64,000 bases of DNA from CAWEYO01 sp963813315. GTDB taxonomy: Bacteria > Pseudomonadota > Alphaproteobacteria > Rhizobiales > Rhizobiaceae. Positions within the stretch are counted from its first letter, which is position 1, and each line of letters opens with the position of its first letter. The notes beneath the pieces were generated by a model, which did no database searches, had not been told where the DNA came from, and saw only the letters and a list, made by a program, of their open reading frames with translations. The translations under genes were made by a program, and so were the position numbers. This document shows positions 63,014 to 64,000 of this stretch, one piece after another. The stretch covers positions 124,001 through 188,000 of the forward strand of contig CAWEYO010000014.1 in NCBI GenBank assembly GCA_963813315.1, in the 5' to 3' direction.

Positions 63014-64000
63014 CTAAGCAGCCTTGCCGCTCGCGTTCATCGCTTCGTCGGCCAGTCGCCCGGTCAATTCCGCCATATGATCAAAATGCGCCGTGTAGCT
63101 CGCAACGCCAGCCGTCGCCGAGCGCAGCTCGATGATCAGGTCCCCTATTGCGGATTGGGGCATGGTCGCTTCCACGACATCCCATCCGGGCCAGCCGGGG
63201 CGGGCGTCGTAACCCAGGATCTGGCCGCGCCGCTGCGGGATGATAGCCGTGATCTTGGCCGTGGCATCGTTCGGAGTATAGATCTCCACCTTCATCACGG
63301 GTTCGAGCAGCACGGGCGAGCATGACGCCATTCCCTCTTTCATCGCCAGTTTGGCAGCCATCTGGAAAGCCATATCGGAGGAATCGACGGAGTGGAAAGA
63401 GCCGTCCGCAAGGTTGACGGCAATGTCGACGACTGGAAAGCCCAACGGACCGGCCTTGAGGTAGTCCCGCGCCCCGGTTTCCACGGAGGGAATGTACTGC
63501 TTGGGAACGACGCCTCCTGTGATTGTGTCGGTGAACTGGAATCCGGTTCCGCGCGGCAGAGGCTTGATGTCAAGCACGACGTCGCCGAACTGGCCGTGAC
63601 CTCCCGACTGCTTCTTGTGGCGGCCCCGCTGCGAAGTCGATTTCTTGATGGTTTCCCGATATGGCACGGCCGGCGCATGACACTCGACCGGAATCTGGTT
63701 CCTGCCCTCAAGGCGCTCCACAGTAACGCGCAGATGCATCTCACCGTGACCCGAGACGACCATTTCGCTGGAGTCCTGATGGTGACTAATGTGCAGCGAC
63801 GGGTCTTCCTCGGCAATGCGGTTGATTGCGGCGGAGAGCTTGACGTCGTCCTTGCGTTCCTTGGAGCGCAGCGCCATCGAATAAACGGGCTGGGGAACCT
63901 TCAGACCGACGAGCACCGGAATTCCACCCTTGACGGAGGTCAACGTGCTCCCTGTCCTGGCCTCGTCGAGCTTGCCGAGCGCAACGGTTTCGCCCGCGTT
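63014..64000 (-). CDS. Elongation factor G-like GTPase, C-terminal part (runs off the window)
   Basis: About 328 residues are present, open at the window edge. The visible part covers domains II-end to V: ETVALGKLDEARTG, PVYSMALRSKERKDDVKLSAAINRIAEEDPSLHI (domain III), GEMHLRVTVERLEGR, RETIKKSTSQRGRHKKQSGGHGQFGDVVLDIKPL (domain IV) and VMKVEIYTPNDATAKITAIIPQRRGQILGYD (domain V). The QSGGHGQFGDV loop and overall wording fit the second, EF-G-like class found beside the normal FusA in many bacteria. The GTPase domain lies outside the window. Confidence 0.9.
   Translation of the reverse strand, partial: NAGETVALGKLDEARTGSTLTSVKGGIPVLVGLKVPQPVYSMALRSKERKDDVKLSAAINRIAEEDPSLHISHHQDSSEMVVSGHGEMHLRVTVERLEGRNQIPVECHAPAVPYRETIKKSTSQRGRHKKQSGGHGQFGDVVLDIKPLPRGTGFQFTDTITGGVVPKQYIPSVETGARDYLKAGPLGFPVVDIAVNLADGSFHSVDSSDMAFQMAAKLAMKEGMASCSPVLLEPVMKVEIYTPNDATAKITAIIPQRRGQILGYDARPGWPGWDVVEATMPQSAIGDLIIELRSATAGVASYTAHFDHMAELTGRLADEAMNASGKAA

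Overview
The window is high-GC bacterial chromosome from an alphaproteobacterium of the Rhizobiales (Hyphomicrobiales), most like the Phyllobacteriaceae/Mesorhizobium group. This rests on gene content and order: a greA - LPS glycosyltransferases - lrp - trxB - lsrB-type LysR neighbourhood as in Sinorhizobium, a sulfolipid sqdB-sqdD-sqdC-like cluster, a BA14K-family protein, a UvrB with long extra N- and C-terminal arms, an rplY-pth-ychF cluster, and many short palindromic intergenic repeats of the rhizobial RIME kind. I see no rRNA, tRNA, insertion sequence, prophage or CRISPR array.

Layout. 1-9.8 kb: 5'-part of a membrane glycosyltransferase, ChaC-like gamma-glutamylcyclotransferase, secreted arylsulfatase, ychF/pth/rplY, and a rhodanese-ChrB plus ChrA chromate module. 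9.8-16.1 kb: a leftward block with prs, a lipoprotein, an M24 hydrolase, pgeF, a MidA-type methyltransferase and lgt. 16.3-27.2 kb: ubiK, a YbjN protein, csaA, a copper P-type ATPase behind a CueR/HmrR-type promoter, a sensor kinase, an SbmA/YddA-like ABC exporter, a frameshifted OmpR-type regulator, MarR and a branched-chain aminotransferase. 27.4-33.3 kb: small exported proteins, an MBL hydrolase, two cold-shock genes with a shared leader element, a CapA-like phosphoesterase and an EF-hand secreted protein. 33.4-43.1 kb: uvrB, a VOC protein, the sulfolipid genes, a long coiled-coil protein and 5-formyl-THF cyclo-ligase.

43-64 kb: an active cytoplasmic HtrA-like protease divergent from a catalytically dead paralogue plus a LuxR-type regulator; an enolase-superfamily dehydratase with a GMC oxidoreductase; an HxlR/FMN-reductase divergent pair; a CorC-like membrane protein; an LssY_C protein; two extensin-family proteins, one frameshifted; DUF3775 and TPR proteins; the greA-LPS-lrp-trxB-LysR block; and the 3' part of an EF-G-like GTPase.

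Repeats shape this window. At least six short families recur between genes, several touching or supplying stop codons, one lying in frame inside uvrB, and one bracketing trxB as direct copies. The most unusual protein-level observation is the protease / dead-protease / LuxR module at 43.1-45.8 kb. The most useful curation points are two probable single-base frameshifts (response regulator near 25352; extensin near 54170-54174).
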